Source: Oscillospiraceae bacterium
Lineage (GTDB): Bacteria; Bacillota; Clostridia; Oscillospirales; Ruminococcaceae
Assembly: GCA_022769365.1 (NCBI GenBank)
Contig: JALEJO010000058.1
Location: 1-46,313 of the forward strand
DNA: 46,313 nucleotides
Reading direction: 5' to 3'
Part shown: piece after piece, positions 1-8,872 of the stretch
How the letters are laid out: every line of letters begins with the position of its first letter
Position numbering within the stretch: the first letter of the stretch is position 1
The notes under the pieces: generated by a model
Databases searched by the model: none
The model's input: only the letters and a program-made list of their open reading frames with translations
Told to the model about the DNA's origin: nothing
Made by a program: the position numbers and the translations under genes

Positions 1-116
1 ACTGAAATATCCTCATTTTGATTAATATTTTGAGGTTTAAGGCTGTTTTGGGCAAGAAAAGCTGTAAAAATCGATATAAAACTTACTGATAAAGCGTATA
101 AAGGTAGTTTTTTCAT
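1..116 (-). CDS. N-terminus of an exported protein, cut by the window edge
   Basis: Reading leftwards from an ATG at 114-116, 38 codons stay open to the window edge. The peptide starts MKKLPLYALSVSFISIFTAF and continues LAQNSLKPQNINQNEDIS. This has two lysines, a hydrophobic core of about 18 residues and a possible cleavage site after Leu-Ala, so it looks like a Sec signal peptide or N-terminal membrane anchor. An AGAGGA ribosome binding site lies about 6 nt upstream of the ATG (forward strand 122-127). The gene is divergent from citrate synthase. Too little is visible to name a family. Confidence 0.6.
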   Translation of the reverse strand, partial: MKKLPLYALSVSFISIFTAFLAQNSLKPQNINQNEDIS

Positions 117-154
117 ATAAATCCTCTTTAATTTCTTTCAAGATAATATTTTAT

Positions 155-183
155 TTGACAATCAACATAAAATGGTGTATAAT
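155..183 (+). promoter_or_regulatory. Consensus sigma-A promoter of citrate synthase
   Basis: TTGACA (155-160), a 17-nt spacer, then TATAAT (178-183): a perfect match to the housekeeping promoter consensus at the ideal spacing. The expected start is near 190, giving a leader of about 60 nt. Confidence 0.9.
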
Positions 184-213
184 ATATAAGTATAATTGTA
201 TACTTATATATTA
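180..213. promoter_or_regulatory. 15-bp inverted repeat over the gltA promoter, candidate operator
   Basis: Arm TAATATATAAGTATA (180-194) and its exact reverse complement (199-213) are separated by ATTG. The repeat overlaps the -10 box and the expected transcription start. A perfect 15+15 palindrome here is what a dimeric repressor site looks like. The inner AAGTATA/TATACTT resembles GntR-type operators, but assigning a regulator is inference. Confidence 0.6.
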
Positions 214-252
214 AAAAAGAAGGGAAAATAACTAAAAAAGGAGTAGACCGAT

Positions 253-1611
253 ATGCCAAATATTTATGATGACGATGCTGTTATCAAAAGTTTATGCGAA
301 GATCTTAAAAAAAATTCTGTAATTGATCCGGGATTTTATGAAAAATATCACGTTAAGAGAGGACTTAGAAACAGTGACGGTTCAGGTGTTCCTGCCGGAA
401 TTACAAAGGTATGTAGCGTTCACGGTTATATGATGGATGACTGTGAAAAACTTTCTATTGAAGGTGAACTCTTTTTCCGTGGATACAGTATTGTTGACTG
501 CGTTGAAAATGTTGAAAAGGAAGACAGATTCGGTTATGAGGAAATAGTTTTTCTTCTTTTGTTCGGCAGACTTCCTAAAAAAGAGGAACTTGAAAACTTT
601 ACTCAGTATCTTGCTGAAAGACGTGAACTTCCGCCTGATTTTCAGGTTGGTTCTATAATCCGTTCTCCTTCAAAAAATATAATGAATAAGCTTTCAAGAT
701 GTGTTCTTTCACTTTATTCATCAGAGGAAGATCCTGACAACACAACTATCGAGGACGAAATGCATATCGCACTCGGACTTATTGCAAGAATACCTGTTTT
801 GATAAGTGAAGCTTATCAGGCTAAAAAATATAAATACGATAATCAGACAATGTATTTCCATCCGCTCAGAAAAGATGAAAATACAGCTCAGACAATCCTT
901 TCTTTAACAAGAAGCGACAGAGAATATACAAAAAAAGAGGCTCAGCTTCTTGATACTTTACTTATGCTTCAGGCTGAACACGGCGGTGGTAATAACTCAA
1001 CTTTCACTTGCAGAGTTTTAACATCTTCGGGCACAGATGCTTTTTCAGCTTATTCAGGAGCAATAAATTCACTTAAAGGTCCACGTCACGGCGGTGCAAA
1101 CATCAAAGTTATCAATATGCTTGATGATATTGAAGCACACGTTAAAAACTGGGAAGATACAGGTGAAGTTGCCGATTATCTTACAAAATTACTTAAAAAA
1201 GAAGCAGGCGACCGTTCAGGTCTTATATACGGAATGGGACATGCTGTTTATACACTTTCTGACCCTCGTGCAAAGATAATCAAAAGAAGAGCTTTTGAAC
1301 TTTCAAAGGGTAGAGAAATTGAAAAGGAATTTAAGCTTTTAAGTCTTATAGAAGAACTCACTCCACAGCTTATGAAGAGTGTAAGAGGAATAGACAAAGC
1401 AATTTGTGCAAACGTTGACCTTTATTCAGGCCTTGTTTACAGAATGCTCGGAATACCTGAAGAACTCTTTACTCCGCTTTTTGCAACTGCAAGAATAGCC
1501 GGCTGGGCTGCTCACAGAATGGAAGAAATTATGACAGGCAAAAGAATTATCAGACCTGCATATAAAGTTGTTGAAAAAAGACGTGCTTATAAGCCTATAT
1601 CAGAAAGATAA
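253..1611 (+). CDS. gltA: Citrate synthase (or 2-methylcitrate synthase)
   Basis: Condenses oxaloacetate and acetyl-CoA to citrate in the cytoplasm. In anaerobic Clostridia this normally feeds the oxidative branch leading to 2-oxoglutarate and glutamate. The 452 residues match the length of the clostridial type I-like family. Conserved family blocks are visible: EHGGG with His243, GPRHGGAN with His279, and GMGHAVY with His330 followed by SDPRA, then the substrate-binding RIAGWAAHRMEE and RIIRPA near the C-terminus. The start is supported by AAAGGAG about 9 nt upstream. The gene has its own perfect promoter and a palindrome over it, so it is probably tightly regulated. No aconitase or isocitrate dehydrogenase is nearby. 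The 2-methylcitrate alternative cannot be excluded by eye. No clear terminator follows, so some read-through into the lipoprotein gene is possible. Confidence 0.93.
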   Translation: MPNIYDDDAVIKSLCEDLKKNSVIDPGFYEKYHVKRGLRNSDGSGVPAGITKVCSVHGYMMDDCEKLSIEGELFFRGYSIVDCVENVEKEDRFGYEEIVFLLLFGRLPKKEELENFTQYLAERRELPPDFQVGSIIRSPSKNIMNKLSRCVLSLYSSEEDPDNTTIEDEMHIALGLIARIPVLISEAYQAKKYKYDNQTMYFHPLRKDENTAQTILSLTRSDREYTKKEAQLLDTLLMLQAEHGGGNNSTFTCRVLTSSGTDAFSAYSGAINSLKGPRHGGANIKVINMLDDIEAHVKNWEDTGEVADYLTKLLKKEAGDRSGLIYGMGHAVYTLSDPRAKIIKRRAFELSKGREIEKEFKLLSLIEELTPQLMKSVRGIDKAICANVDLYSGLVYRMLGIPEELFTPLFATARIAGWAAHRMEEIMTGKRIIRPAYKVVEKRRAYKPISER

Positions 1612-1636
1612 AATATCATTTATATATTTTATGTTT

Positions 1637-1665
1637 TTGACAAAAACTAAAGAATAAAATATTTT
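1637..1665 (+). promoter_or_regulatory. Possible promoter before the lipoprotein-recA cluster
   Basis: TTGACA (1637-1642) is followed after 17 nt by TATTTT (1660-1665). The -35 is perfect but the -10 is weak, so this is tentative. It would head the transcript running to the terminator at 12201. Confidence 0.35.
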
Positions 1666-1690
1666 CAGAAAAAAGGAGGAAATCTTTAAT

Positions 1691-3013
1691 ATGAAATCTA
1701 AAAGAAAATGCGGATTATCTGTATTTTGTTTTTTCCTTCTTTTTCTGATTTTTTCTTTAACAGGCTGTACTTTCAGCACAAGTATTGAAACACTTCTAAC
1801 TCCACCAAAACTGACAAAACAGCAACAGCAGATATATAATGCACTTACAAATTCAGTCGGAAACAGTATAACGCTTCAATACCCTAAAACAGGGGAAAAT
1901 CTTTCATCTTTTATTATATCTGACCTTGATGATGACGGAGAAGCTGAGGCTATAGTTTTTTATAAGAAAAATTCAGCAGCAGGCGAAGATGAACTTCGCA
2001 TAAATGTGCTTGATATAAAAAATGGTAAATGGAGTTCTGTTTTTGATGCGGCGGCTGATGGAACGGAAGTTGAAAAAATAGACATAAAAAAACTTGGTGA
2101 ATCGAATACAACCTACATTTCAATAGGTTATTCTTTTGTAAGCGGTACAGGAAAGTCACTTGTTATTTATAAGTATAAAGATTTAATACTTAACACAACT
2201 TTCCGTACGCCTTATAATTACTATTCAACCGATGATTACGACAAAGACGGGAAGAACGAACTTTTTGTAATACAAAACATTACAAATACAGAAGAAACTT
2301 CAAAGGCTGTCTATTACGAATTTGACAGAGCAGGACTTGCACCGCACCCTGTTGAAAGAAATCTCAGTGAACTTGCATCAGATGTTAAAAATGTGCTTTT
2401 TGGTTCACTTTCTGATGGTTCAACAAGTGTTTATATAGATGAAGTTGTTGGTTCTTCAACAATACAAACCGAAGTTCTGCACATAAGCAATAAACAGATG
2501 GAACTTTCTGAAAGAGATTTGACTCAAACACAGCGTCAGCAGGAATATGCTTCTGTTGATATAGACGGAGATGGTCAGATTGAAGTTCCGGTAAAAGGTG
2601 AACTTTTCCCCGGATATACTGATTCAGATACAGATGCTGTTTATAAAACAGTCTGGCTGAAAGATGACGGCGATGCTTTTTCAGAAAAATATGTTGGGTA
2701 CTATAATATAAGCGGTGGTCTTGCTTTTGTTTTGCCTTCTACATGGAAAAACAGTGTTACCTGCATTTTTGATTCAGTAAAAGAAGAATATGTTTTTGAA
2801 AGATTCAATAATTCAATAGAGCAGAGTAATTCAGCACTTCTCTATATAGCGGCAGGCAAAACATCAGATGAGGCGGCTGACCTTATTTCAGACGGATACA
2901 CTCAAATAAACGAACATCTTGGAGTATACAGCCTTATATATGTTCCGCAGTCTGAAGATAAACTTATAAGAAAAACAGAAGTGATAAAGGGAAATATTTT
3001 CTTTGTAAATTAA
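1691..3013 (+). CDS. Lipoprotein with VCBS/FG-GAP-like acidic repeats
   Basis: A 440-residue surface lipoprotein of unknown function. The N-terminus is a type II signal peptide with lysines, a hydrophobic stretch and the lipobox LTGC with Cys26 as the lipidation site. The mature part carries at least three copies of an Asp-rich loop: DLDDDGEAEAIVF, DDYDKDGKNELFV and DIDGDGQIEVPV. These resemble the DxDxDG calcium-binding loops of VCBS/FG-GAP beta-propellers. A strong AAAAGGAGGA ribosome binding site precedes the ATG. The gene ends only 15 nt before the response regulator gene, so it is probably co-transcribed with this two-component system and may act as its envelope-side accessory or input. 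That role is inference. Confidence 0.8.
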   Translation: MKSKRKCGLSVFCFFLLFLIFSLTGCTFSTSIETLLTPPKLTKQQQQIYNALTNSVGNSITLQYPKTGENLSSFIISDLDDDGEAEAIVFYKKNSAAGEDELRINVLDIKNGKWSSVFDAAADGTEVEKIDIKKLGESNTTYISIGYSFVSGTGKSLVIYKYKDLILNTTFRTPYNYYSTDDYDKDGKNELFVIQNITNTEETSKAVYYEFDRAGLAPHPVERNLSELASDVKNVLFGSLSDGSTSVYIDEVVGSSTIQTEVLHISNKQMELSERDLTQTQRQQEYASVDIDGDGQIEVPVKGELFPGYTDSDTDAVYKTVWLKDDGDAFSEKYVGYYNISGGLAFVLPSTWKNSVTCIFDSVKEEYVFERFNNSIEQSNSALLYIAAGKTSDEAADLISDGYTQINEHLGVYSLIYVPQSEDKLIRKTEVIKGNIFFVN

Positions 3014-3028
3014 CAGGAGGTTAAAGAT

Positions 3029-3727
3029 ATGCGTCGTGTACTTATATGCGAAGATGAAGATGCAATAAGAGAATTTATAGTTATAAATCTGCAGCGTGCG
3101 GGGTATGATGTTACCGATGTTAACTGCGGAGAAGATGCAATAAAAGTTTTTGATGAAAATAACGGAAATTTCGACATAGTTTTACTTGATATAATGATGC
3201 CGGGAATAGACGGTTTCACAGTATGTAAAAAAATAAGAGAAAAAAGCGATACTGTGGGGATTATTATGCTTTCAGCAAAAGCACAGGAAATGGATAAGGT
3301 AAACGGTTTGATGCTTGGTGCAGATGACTATATGACAAAGCCTTTTTCTCCATCTGAACTTACAGCAAGAGTTGATGCAATACACAGACGTGTTTGCATA
3401 AATTCAGACAGGAAAACTTCCGAACAAGTAATAGAATCAGGTCCGTTTGTTCTTGACCTAAAAAGCAGAACAGTCACAAAAGACGGAAAACTTCTTGAAC
3501 TTACACAGGTTGAATATCAAATACTTGAATTTTTTATGAGCAATAAAAATACTGCACTCGACAGAGACAGTATTCTTAAACATATATGGGGCGAAAGCTA
3601 TTTCGGAGATGATAAAATAGTTGATGTCAACATAAGAAGAATAAGACTTAAAATAGAAGATGTACCGTCAAGTCCGCAGTATATTCTTACAATATGGGGA
3701 TTCGGCTATAAGTGGAATGAAAACTAA
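3029..3727 (+). CDS. OmpR/PhoB-family response regulator
   Basis: A 232-residue DNA-binding response regulator. The receiver domain (about 1-120) shows the acidic pocket EDED at 8-11, the phosphorylation site Asp54 in LLDIMMPG, the switch threonine/serine region IIMLSAK and the conserved lysine in MTKPFSP. The C-terminal winged helix (about 135-230) ends with the typical ILTIWGFGYKW. AGGAGG precedes the start. The stop overlaps the kinase start by 11 nt, so the two are translationally coupled. Its targets are unknown. Confidence 0.95.
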   Translation: MRRVLICEDEDAIREFIVINLQRAGYDVTDVNCGEDAIKVFDENNGNFDIVLLDIMMPGIDGFTVCKKIREKSDTVGIIMLSAKAQEMDKVNGLMLGADDYMTKPFSPSELTARVDAIHRRVCINSDRKTSEQVIESGPFVLDLKSRTVTKDGKLLELTQVEYQILEFFMSNKNTALDRDSILKHIWGESYFGDDKIVDVNIRRIRLKIEDVPSSPQYILTIWGFGYKWNEN

Positions 3728-5147
3728 AAAACACAGAAAAAATAAATTTACAAGCAAATCCATAAGCCGAAGATGGGTTTTAAATCATCTCGGACTTGTG
3801 TTTTTAGTACTTGTTATTATAGATGTTGTTGCGATATTTGCACTTAAAAATTATTTTTACAATAATGTAAAGCAGTATCTTTCAACAAAACTTTCTTCCG
3901 TAACAACTATTTTGAAAAAATATTCGGAAGATGAAAATATAAACTTTTCAACAGAATTGCAAAATACTGTTGAAAGCTTTTCAGATAAAGACAGAATGGA
4001 ACTTATGGCGATAGGCAGAGATGGCGAAGTTATTGTTACGTCGTCGGGATTTTCTCCTGAATCAGATGAACGAATGCCTGACTATGAACAGCTTGTTTCA
4101 ACAGGTGTCGGAACTTGGGTCGGAAAAATTTCAGGCGGTGAAAAAGTAACAGCCGTTTCAGTTGATATATCCGCTTATGGCAGTGAGTACAGCGTTGTTC
4201 GAGTGGTTTCTTCAATGACACTTGTTGACAGAAACCTGCGTTCGCTTGCAATTTCAATAATTGCCGTAACAGCAGGAATATTTATGCTTATTGTTCTGAC
4301 AGGACTTTATTTTATAAATTCAATTCTTAAACCTATCCTTGATATAAACAGAATTGCAAATAAATTTGCAATGGGAAATTTCAAGGAAAAAATAAATGTT
4401 ACTTCTGAAGATGAAATTGGTCAGCTTGGTTCAGCACTTAACAAAATGGCATCTGCACTTGAAAATGCTGATGCTATGAAAAACGAATTCATATCTTCCG
4501 TTTCACACGAACTTAAAACACCGCTTACTGCAATAAAAGGCTGGGCGGAAACTGTCAGCTATGACGATGTTGACAGGGATATGATGAAAAAAGGAATAAG
4601 AATTATCATAAGTGAGTCAAACAGACTTTCTGAAATGGTTGAAGAACTTCTTGATTTTTCAAGAATGCAGACAGGTCATTTTTCTCTTTCCTATTCACTT
4701 GTTGATGTTCTTGCGGAACTTGAAGATGCTGTTTTGATATATAGCCAAAAGGCTAAAAAAGACCAGATAGAAGTTATATATAAAGCACCTGAAAATCTTC
4801 CTCTTATAAATGGTGATAAAAACAGAATAAGACAGGTTTTCATTAATGTTATAGATAATGCAATAAAATATTCAGACCCGAAAGGCTGCGTTACTGTTGA
4901 AGCAGGTGCAAGAAACGGAAAAATTGAAGTTGTTGTCAATGATATGGGCTGCGGTGTAAGTGAAGAAGATTTGCCTAAAATTAAAACTAAATTTTACAGA
5001 GCGAATCTCACAAGACGTGGTTCGGGTATAGGACTTGCAGTTGCAAATGAAATTATTGAAATGCACAAGGGAACACTCAATATCACAAGCAAGGAGGGCG
5101 TTGGTACAACGGTTGTTATATCAATACCTTACGATACAGAAAAATAA
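3717..5147 (+). CDS. Membrane sensor histidine kinase
   Basis: Partner of the preceding regulator. I place the start at the ATG at 3717, which overlaps the regulator's end; the frame is open further upstream to 3660, but that would add 19 residues read from the regulator's winged-helix sequence. The 476-residue protein has a first membrane helix at about 24-44, an extracytoplasmic sensor region of about 130 residues, a second helix at about 176-202, a HAMP linker, the HisKA H-box with His264 (SVSHELKTPL), an N-box (NVIDNAIKYS), a G1 box (DMGCG) and a G2 box (GSGIGLAVA). All catalytic boxes are intact. The ribosome binding site is poor (AAGTGG), which fits translational coupling. Confidence 0.93.
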   Translation: MKTKKHRKNKFTSKSISRRWVLNHLGLVFLVLVIIDVVAIFALKNYFYNNVKQYLSTKLSSVTTILKKYSEDENINFSTELQNTVESFSDKDRMELMAIGRDGEVIVTSSGFSPESDERMPDYEQLVSTGVGTWVGKISGGEKVTAVSVDISAYGSEYSVVRVVSSMTLVDRNLRSLAISIIAVTAGIFMLIVLTGLYFINSILKPILDINRIANKFAMGNFKEKINVTSEDEIGQLGSALNKMASALENADAMKNEFISSVSHELKTPLTAIKGWAETVSYDDVDRDMMKKGIRIIISESNRLSEMVEELLDFSRMQTGHFSLSYSLVDVLAELEDAVLIYSQKAKKDQIEVIYKAPENLPLINGDKNRIRQVFINVIDNAIKYSDPKGCVTVEAGARNGKIEVVVNDMGCGVSEEDLPKIKTKFYRANLTRRGSGIGLAVANEIIEMHKGTLNITSKEGVGTTVVISIPYDTEK

Positions 5148-5161
5148 GAAAGGCGGATAGT

Positions 5162-6175
5162 ATGAGCAAAGAAAATAAACAGCAGCCGGCAAAAGCTGTT
5201 CATAAAACGAAAATCGGCGGTCAGGCACTTGTCGAAGGCGTTATGATGAAAGGTGCTTATAAAGGTGCTATGGCTTGCAGACTCCCTGACGGCACAATGG
5301 ACGTTGAAATATGGGACGAGAGAAACGGAAAAAATGCTCCATGGTATAAAAAAACACCGCTTATAAGAGGCATTGCAAGTTTTGTTATATCTCTTATTGA
5401 CGGCTATAAATATACTATGAAGTCGGCTGAAAAACAAATGGTCGATGATGAAGAGGAAGAACTTACTGAAAAACAGAAGAAAAAACTCGAAAAAAAGGAA
5501 GCAAAAAGAGCTGCTTCCGGAAAACCTGAGAAAAAAGATGATGACAAAGGTGCATTTTTCACGATACTTATGGTAATATCCTGCATAATTGGTCTTGGAT
5601 TAGCCGTTGTTCTTTTTATGTGGCTGCCTAAATGGCTTGTTGGATTTATACCTGCAATAAATGACAGACTTGTTTTAAGAAGTCTGTTTGAGGGAATCGT
5701 GAAAGTTGCCATTTTTATTCTTTATATGTGGCTTGTCGGATTTATGAAAGACACAAGACGAACATATGAATATCATGGTGCGGAACATAAAACAATTGCC
5801 TGCTATGAAGCAAGACTTCCGCTTACAGTTGAGAACGTTAAAAAACAAACACGACTTCATCCAAGATGCGGAACAAGTTTTATATTTATTGTTCTTATAA
5901 TAAGCATACTTGTTATGTGCCTTGTGCCATTCAGAATAGTATGGCAGAGAGTTTTATGCAGTCTTTGTCTGCTTCCTGTTGTTGTTTCGGTATCTTATGA
6001 ATTTATAAGATTTGCCGGAAGAAGCGACAGTGTTTTTGCAAAAATTCTTTCATGGCCTGGTCTTCAGCTTCAGAGAATAACAACAAGAGAACCGGACGCA
6101 TCACAGATTGAATGTGCAATAGCTGCACTCAAGCCGTGTATACCTGAAAATGAGGAAGATGACATATGGGGTTGA
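5162..6175 (+). CDS. yqhQ: YqhQ-like DUF1385 membrane protein
   Basis: A 337-residue integral membrane protein of the DUF1385 family. The family hallmark is clear at the N-terminus: KIGGQALVEGVMMKG. The centre and C-terminus hold YEYHGAEHKTI and LHPRCGTSF, and there are about four membrane helices from residue 135 onward. Between the N-terminal motif and the first helix is a highly charged Glu/Lys stretch (about residues 95-130), probably cytoplasmic and coiled. The biochemical function is not established. In Firmicutes this gene commonly sits next to prmC, as here, where the reading frames overlap by 10 nt. Confidence 0.9.
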   Translation: MSKENKQQPAKAVHKTKIGGQALVEGVMMKGAYKGAMACRLPDGTMDVEIWDERNGKNAPWYKKTPLIRGIASFVISLIDGYKYTMKSAEKQMVDDEEEELTEKQKKKLEKKEAKRAASGKPEKKDDDKGAFFTILMVISCIIGLGLAVVLFMWLPKWLVGFIPAINDRLVLRSLFEGIVKVAIFILYMWLVGFMKDTRRTYEYHGAEHKTIACYEARLPLTVENVKKQTRLHPRCGTSFIFIVLIISILVMCLVPFRIVWQRVLCSLCLLPVVVSVSYEFIRFAGRSDSVFAKILSWPGLQLQRITTREPDASQIECAIAALKPCIPENEEDDIWG

Positions 6176-7038
6176 AATTAAAAGATATACATCAGACAGT
6201 CCGTTCAACACTTAAAAATGCAGGAATAGAAAGTTATGATTTTGAAACGGATATTCTTCTTGAAGAATTTTGCAATGTTACAAAAGAAGAAATAACAGGT
6301 ATGCCTGAAAAGGAAGTAACGGAAAAACAATACAGAGAAACTCTTGACGCTGCAACAAAGCGAGCAACACATTATCCGCTTCAGTATATAATAAAAACCT
6401 GGGACTTTTTCGGAATGCATTTAAAAGTTGGAAAAGGCGTTCTTATTCCAAGACCTGATACGGAAGTTCTTGTTGAACATTGTCTTGACTACCTTAGTCA
6501 GTTCGACAGAGTTGGTTACAGAAATATTGTTGACCTTTGCAGCGGTACGGGTTGTATACCGCTTGCAATAGAAGAACAGATGAGAAAAAAGCTGAAAATG
6601 AAAGTATATGCAATTGAATACGATGAACAGGCATATTCTTATCTTGTTTCAAATGTTAAAAAACTTAAATCAAAGGTAATTTATAAACAGGATGATGTTC
6701 TTTCAGAATCAACAATAAAGGATTATAAAAACATTGATTTAATAGTTTCAAATCCGCCTTATCTTACAAAATCCGATATGATGAAAAGACAGGAAGAAGT
6801 GACATATGAACCTTTTATGGCACTTTATGGCGGTGAAGACGGACTTTATTTTTACAGAAAGATAATACATCTATGGAAAAGTGCATTGAAAAAAGATGGA
6901 ATGCTTGCACTTGAAGTAGGAAAAGACCAGCATAATGCAGTCAGAGATATTTTTCTTGAAAACGGTTATACAGATATTAAATTCAGAAAAGATTATGCAG
7001 GCATTATAAGGGTTGTAAGTGCGATAAAAAGGAGTTAA
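6166..7038 (+). CDS. prmC: Release factor glutamine methyltransferase PrmC
   Basis: Methylates the glutamine of the GGQ motif of peptide release factors RF1/RF2 using S-adenosylmethionine. The 290 residues match the family. An N-terminal helical domain is followed by a Rossmann methyltransferase: GVLIPRPDTEVLVE, the SAM-binding DLCSGTGCIPLA and the signature catalytic NPPY in IVSNPPYLTKSD. The C-terminal strand block AGIIRVV is present. The start overlaps the yqhQ end, suggesting coupling. recA follows after 3 nt. The usual prfA neighbour is absent. Confidence 0.95.
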   Translation: MGLKLKDIHQTVRSTLKNAGIESYDFETDILLEEFCNVTKEEITGMPEKEVTEKQYRETLDAATKRATHYPLQYIIKTWDFFGMHLKVGKGVLIPRPDTEVLVEHCLDYLSQFDRVGYRNIVDLCSGTGCIPLAIEEQMRKKLKMKVYAIEYDEQAYSYLVSNVKKLKSKVIYKQDDVLSESTIKDYKNIDLIVSNPPYLTKSDMMKRQEEVTYEPFMALYGGEDGLYFYRKIIHLWKSALKKDGMLALEVGKDQHNAVRDIFLENGYTDIKFRKDYAGIIRVVSAIKRS

Positions 7039-7041
7039 TAT

Positions 7042-8217
7042 ATGGCAAAAGCATCAGATAAGAAAAAACAGCAGATTGTTATACCTGAAACGGCTGAAGC
7101 GAAAAAAGAAGCGTTGAAACGTGCAATTGCACAGATTAAAAAGACATATGGCGAAGGTTCTGTTATGCGTCTTGGCGAGGACAGAGCAATGGAAGTTGAT
7201 TCAATACCGACAGGTTCAATGCTTCTTGACCTTGCACTTGGCGTTGGCGGTGTTCCTAAGGGAAGAATAGTTGAATTATATGGACCTGAAAGCTCAGGTA
7301 AAACAACAGTTGCACTTCATATAATTGCGGAAGCACAGAAAAAAGGCGGCGAAGTTGCGTTTATTGACGTTGAACACGCCCTTGACCCTGTTTATGCAAA
7401 GGCACTTGGTGTTGATATAGATAACCTTCTTGTTTCACAGCCTGACAGCGGTGAACAGGCACTTGAAATTGCAGAAATGCTTGTCCGTTCAGGCGGTATT
7501 GATGCATTGGTTGTTGACTCGGTTGCGGCACTTACAACAAGAGCCGAAATAGAAGGCGATATGGGCGATGCACACGTTGGACAGCTTGCAAGACTTATGT
7601 CACAGGCAATGAGAAAACTTACAGCTATTGTTTCAAAAACAAACTGCGTTGCAATATTCATAAATCAGATAAGAGAAAAAATCGGTGTTATGTATGGAAA
7701 TCCTGAAACAACACCTGGCGGACGTGCTTTGAAATTCTATTCATCTGTTCGTATGGAAGTAAGAAAAGGTGAAGTTATAAAAAGCGGTTCAGAAATTATA
7801 GGTGCAAAAACAAGAGTTAAAATAACAAAAAATAAAGTTGCACCTCCTTTTAAAGAATGCGAATTTGACCTTATTTATGGTAAGGGAATTTCAAGAACAG
7901 GCGAAGTTTTAGACCTTGCGGTTAATCTTGATATAATCAAAAAGAGTGGTTCATGGTTTAGTTACGGCGACCAGAAACTTGGTCAGGGAAGAGATAAAGT
8001 TAAGGATTTACTTGAAAAAGACCCTGAATTTATGAAAGAAATTGAAGAGAAAATACTTGCTGATAAGGAAAAAACAAAAGAACTCCTTTCAGTTACATCT
8101 GATGATGAACCAAGTGCGGAAGCTGGTGCAGAAACTGCTGTTACTGATACAGACCTTGTTATCGAAGCACCTTCAGATGATGAAAATTTTGATGAATTTA
8201 CACCTGTTGAGTCATAA
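7042..8217 (+). CDS. recA: Recombinase RecA
   Basis: ATP-dependent strand-exchange protein for homologous recombination and SOS co-protease activity. The 391 residues include the Walker A motif GPESSGKT (81-88), the family block [18 protein letters not shown] and loop 2 region. The last 45 residues are acidic and low-complexity, as is usual for RecA tails. The gene follows prmC by 3 nt and has a good ribosome binding site (AAGGAG), but I see no separate promoter or LexA-like box directly upstream. It therefore seems to depend on transcription of the cluster or on a promoter inside prmC. Confidence 0.98.
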   Translation: MAKASDKKKQQIVIPETAEAKKEALKRAIAQIKKTYGEGSVMRLGEDRAMEVDSIPTGSMLLDLALGVGGVPKGRIVELYGPESSGKTTVALHIIAEAQKKGGEVAFIDVEHALDPVYAKALGVDIDNLLVSQPDSGEQALEIAEMLVRSGGIDALVVDSVAALTTRAEIEGDMGDAHVGQLARLMSQAMRKLTAIVSKTNCVAIFINQIREKIGVMYGNPETTPGGRALKFYSSVRMEVRKGEVIKSGSEIIGAKTRVKITKNKVAPPFKECEFDLIYGKGISRTGEVLDLAVNLDIIKKSGSWFSYGDQKLGQGRDKVKDLLEKDPEFMKEIEEKILADKEKTKELLSVTSDDEPSAEAGAETAVTDTDLVIEAPSDDENFDEFTPVES

Positions 8218-8849
8218 TGAAATTTGAAATAAAATTTGTAAAAAAGGATATATATTCTTTGAAAATAGAGGACGGCAGAGAGTTTGAAATTCATATGGCT
8301 GTCCTCGATTCAGACAGTATGTGGACTAAATCCGAAATAGAAGAAGAAACAATTACAAAACTTCTTAAAGATGAGGCTGCATATGTACTTATGGAAAAGG
8401 CAAAAAAATTATCCGAATATCGTTCCTATTCAAGAAAAGAATTTTTCAACAAACTTTATAAATATGAACAGGACACCGAAATAAGAAATATGGTTCTTGA
8501 TAAGTTTGAAGAATATGGAATTATAAATGATGATTCTTATGCGAAAAGATGTGCCGAATATTTCATTAAAACAAAACATTTAAGCCAACGTGAAACAAAA
8601 AACAGAATGACCTTTTTAAGAGGTCTTTCAAGCGAAACAGCAGAAAATGTTATTTGTGAATTTGAAGATTCGGATATTGAAAATTTAAACTATCTCATAG
8701 AAAAAAAGTATTACAGATACTTTGAAGATTCTGAAGATAAAAAAGAGATATATAAGGGTAAGGCAGCACTTTTAAGGCTTGGTTTTAAGACCTGCGACAT
8801 TGATAATGCGGTTGAAGATTATTTTTACAGTCTTGAAAGTGAAGAATAA
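8217..8849 (+). CDS. recX: Regulatory protein RecX
   Basis: Small RecA-binding modulator that limits or reshapes RecA filaments. The protein has 210 residues. The helical RecX repeats are recognisable from SEYRSYSRKEFFNKL, and again in YGIINDDSYAKRCAEYF and in the tail ALLRLGFKTCDIDNAVED. The start codon overlaps the recA stop by one base (TAATG), a classical coupling arrangement that ties RecX output to RecA translation. Confidence 0.92.
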   Translation: MKFEIKFVKKDIYSLKIEDGREFEIHMAVLDSDSMWTKSEIEEETITKLLKDEAAYVLMEKAKKLSEYRSYSRKEFFNKLYKYEQDTEIRNMVLDKFEEYGIINDDSYAKRCAEYFIKTKHLSQRETKNRMTFLRGLSSETAENVICEFEDSDIENLNYLIEKKYYRYFEDSEDKKEIYKGKAALLRLGFKTCDIDNAVEDYFYSLESEE

Positions 8850-8872
8850 AATAATTTAAAACAGGAGATAAT

